From: Agapetus fuscipes
Taxonomy: Eukaryota > Arthropoda > Insecta > Trichoptera > Glossosomatidae
Direction: 5' to 3'
Assembly (NCBI GenBank): GCA_951799405.1
Contig: OX637342.1
Span: 2,480,001-2,544,000 of the forward strand
DNA length: 64,000 nucleotides
Shown here: positions 61,831 through 64,000 of the stretch, one piece after another
How positions within the stretch are numbered: the stretch's first letter is position 1
How the letters are laid out: every line of letters begins with the position of its first letter
The notes under the pieces: model-generated
What the model was told of the DNA's origin: nothing
Database searches by the model: none
What the model saw: the letters and a program-made list of their open reading frames with translations, nothing else
Program-made: the position numbers and the translations under genes

Positions 61831-62261
61831 AAAATTCTGATTCATCGTCGATCGTCATGGCTATTTTTATTTCCATTTGATATTTTTTGACTTGTTATGA
61901 TTTTGCCAAACCTTTTATAAAGATGGTTTCTCATTGTCTTCTTGCTCCTTTACCGTTTACCATCCAATGGATTGATTCATCCACCTTCGGAGGCAATTTC
62001 TCAACTCCAGGACGAGAGGGTAGCCGGAAAAAAAATTATATGCTATTATTTATACTGAAAACAGTTTACTTATGAGGATATTATATGTAAAATCAATAAT
62101 CTGTGGATGTTATAGGATAATTGGAATTTTATTCCCCGGTAAGGAGTGGTGGTGGAGGCTGGATCGCTATTCCGCAACAGACTCAACCACTAAGTATAAA
62201 GATCGTATAAATGTATCTGCCTTAACCCTAATTATGTATATCAATTAATTGTATTTTATTA
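61831..62261. other. Spacer, nothing recognised
   Basis: 62130-62170 (GGTAAGGAGTGGTGGTGGAGGCTGG) and 62505-62540 (GGTAAAGAGTTGGTTGCGGAGGCTGG) share a short block, each followed by GATCGCTATTCC. This may mark two pieces of one interrupted repeat on either side of the SINE at 62262. Confidence 0.4.
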
Positions 62262-62480
62262 GACCGGTCCGTAGACCAGTGGTAACGCTTTGGACTCGTA
62301 AATGGAAGGTCGTGGGTTCGAATCCCGGCGGAGCAGAAAAAATATATACCATTCATATTTTAAAATATGCTCTGCGCTAGGTTGAAAAATTCATATACTT
62401 TTACCAAAGACCGGTGACTTAAGGTCCACTTAGCCTAACAGCAATAGAATAAATCATCCTAATATTATTATCATGTGATA
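62262..62480 (+). repeat. tRNA-derived SINE, head 1 with shortened gamma end
   Basis: Head GACCGGTCCGTAGACCAGTG, GTAACGCTTTGGACTCG, B box GGGTTCGAATCCC (62312-62324), then the body. The core is lost and it ends AATAAATCATCCTAATATT. Best preserved head 1 in the window. Confidence 0.75.
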
Positions 62481-62904
62481 GAATAAGAAAGAAAAAGTGT
62501 CCCCCTTCGGTAAAGAGTTGGTTGCGGAGGCTGGATCGCTATTCCTGAACAGAATTAACCACTACATAGATCGTAGAAAATACCTTTACCTTAATCATTT
62601 ATTTTTAATTGTCTTTTATACCCAGTGTAAACACGCGTGGTATTTTTCAGCTGTCAGTTTGTGTGATATTATTTTTATTGCCTAATTATAGTGCGGAACA
62701 ATTATATGGCAGTTGATTAATTGATGTTTACCTGTAAAAATAACCGCTGTTTAAGAGTAAATATAACCTGCTTTATTTTACATTCCACCTTACGCTACCT
62801 GGATTATCATTAATGCATTAAACAGTGCTCCAATTAAACGCGTGGTATTTAAAATGGGGCAGAAATTTTGGGCCTGAGAGCTACCAAACCTAGAATACTA
62901 GATG

Positions 62905-62955
62905 TATCTAGAATTTAACTAAGTTGCAAAGATATATTACATTTAAGACGCATAC
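62905..62955 (-). repeat. RepA tail fragment
   Basis: CTAAGTTGCAAAGATATATT then ACATTTAAG, immediately followed by the L5 LINE end, the same junction type as at 54435. Confidence 0.6.
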
Positions 62956-63215
62956 TTTACTTTTACTTTCTTCGGCTCATAAGCCTTGAAAGCTCAGGGT
63001 CTCCCGCACCACAACCCTCCAGGACTCTCTGTCTTGTGCTGCTTCCCTGCATGGTCCCCTCACTCGCAGAACTTCGGCGTCGGCTTTGACGTTGTCTGCT
63101 CACGGCATCCTGGGACATCCGAGTGGTCTAACACCTTAGGTGGCTCTTTCCAAGATAGTTCTGATGATCCTGGAGTCCTCTGCACGTGCTACATGTCCAG
63201 CCAAATGCAGTGAAA
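62955..63215 (-). repeat. RTE-like LINE end (family L5), copy 3
   Basis: TTCTTCGGCTCATAAGCC, CTCTGTCTTGTGCTGCTTCC and CCGAGTGGTCTAACACC as at 17180. Includes slightly more 5' coding sequence at 63140-63200 (TCCTGGAGTCCTCTGCAC). Confidence 0.75.
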
Positions 63216-63565
63216 TCAAAAAGGCTTCAGTGGGCTGGACATTAAAGAATCATAAAAAATTAAATATGAATAGAAGAAAAGCAATATTATTGTTTAATAT
63301 AATTTAATCATAAAACAAACATTTAATAATATTCACAGGAAGAATTTAAAAAATATTTCATTCAACGCTGGAATGTCCAAACGTAAAACGATTTGATGAT
63401 ATTCAAAATTCGCCCCGAGTCATTTTAGACCTCGCAGTCAAAAAAAAAACAAAAATAAAACCCCCAGCGTTTTAAATTTTAATAATATGCTGACGAAACA
63501 ATTTACCGAATCCGAAATGCAGACGTGAAATATAGAGCTCAACAAATATTATTTATTTGGACTGT
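63216..63565. other. Spacer, nothing recognised
   Basis: AT-rich sequence with no family matches seen. Confidence 0.4.
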
Positions 63566-63765
63566 TCGTCCCTTTAGTGCTTGTTTGTCTTATGCCCATC
63601 AGAGCTAATTTCACATGAGCAATTTTCGCATGTGTACTGAACAAATGTGTCTCATGAAAATTTAAAAAAAATATTTGAAACAACTCTCTTTTTATCGTTT
63701 TTTTCTTAGCACAGATTGCGTAGAAAGTGATTCGTTAGAGAATTTCATCGAAAGGTTATATTTGT
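63566..63765 (+). mobile_element. RepC copy, truncated by RepA
   Basis: Begins CGTCCCTTTAGTGCTTGTTT (63568) and stops at TTATATTTGTACC, where a reverse RepA starts. The right inverted repeat is missing. Confidence 0.7.
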
Positions 63766-63769
63766 ACCA

Positions 63770-63985
63770 TCGATAATCTAAGTTGCAAAGATGTATTGAC
63801 ATTCAAAACTCATTTCAAATGCATACTCACAAACAGACACGAATTAATTCACGCTTACAAATTAAAATCCGAACCTTAAATGAACATAAACCCTACCGCT
63901 TATGCCCTTCACTGAAACTTGGGTGACTTTGGCAATGTGAATCATTTTTTACAGTACGGATAGTCAGCTTCATACCAGTTCATCC
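63770..63985 (-). repeat. RepA copy at window end
   Basis: CGATAATCTAAGTTGCAAAG to TCAGCTTCATACCAG; a full or nearly full reverse copy. Confidence 0.75.
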
Positions 63986-64000
63986 TCACTCGTCGTGCAG

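Overview
The window is non-coding, AT-rich animal DNA packed with transposable elements, most likely from an insect and probably a lepidopteran. The grounds are an R1-clade non-LTR retrotransposon, RTE-like and CR1/L2-like LINE tails of the kind common in moth and butterfly genomes, tRNA-derived SINEs, hAT, Mutator-like and Harbinger-like short elements, and many TAGGTACCT-type AT-rich spacers. I found no convincing host gene, no rRNA, no functional tRNA gene and no CRISPR array. Every long open frame I can identify belongs to a retrotransposon or is a shadow of one.

Layout. At 1-5.3 kb there are two copies of an abundant SINE-like repeat (called RepA here), one LINE tail and unassigned spacer. 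At 5.3-6.2 kb is a four-level nest: a hAT-type short element carries a small retro-inserted unit with a hammerhead-ribozyme-like motif (RepD), and a terminal-inverted-repeat element with 4-bp target duplications (RepB) sits in the hAT target-site duplication and itself carries a LINE tail. At 6.6-10.7 kb a hAT element with a perfect 8-bp duplication contains a double-headed tRNA-SINE, which contains a Mutator-like element with a perfect 9-bp duplication, followed by a 5'-truncated R1-clade LINE encoding a 676-residue reverse transcriptase fragment. At 11-19 kb are RepA, RepC and RepD copies, LINE tails and a minisatellite with a unit of about 16 bp. At 19.3-21 kb is the second reverse transcriptase fragment (361 residues, poly-A tail). 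At 21-34 kb are SINEs, several LINE tails (one split in its reading frame by RepB), a Harbinger-like MITE and RepA copies. At 35-38 kb are two tandem duplications. At 38-47 kb are more LINE tails, SINEs, RepA and RepC, and a third reverse transcriptase remnant (209 residues). At 49-51 kb and 58-59 kb are solo LTRs, two with 4-bp duplications. At 52.4-52.9 kb is a minisatellite interrupted by RepB. The rest repeats the same families.

The elements interact as parasites of each other. The SINE uses interchangeable 3' ends, and one of these matches the 3' end of the LINE at 45.7-46.6 kb, which suggests that LINE mobilises it. RepB and RepC share an interior but have different termini. RepD has target duplications of about 7-13 bp, as retro-insertions do, and carries a conserved hairpin with compensatory changes in a diverged relative (RepE). 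RepD/RepE is the best candidate for an undescribed system in this window.
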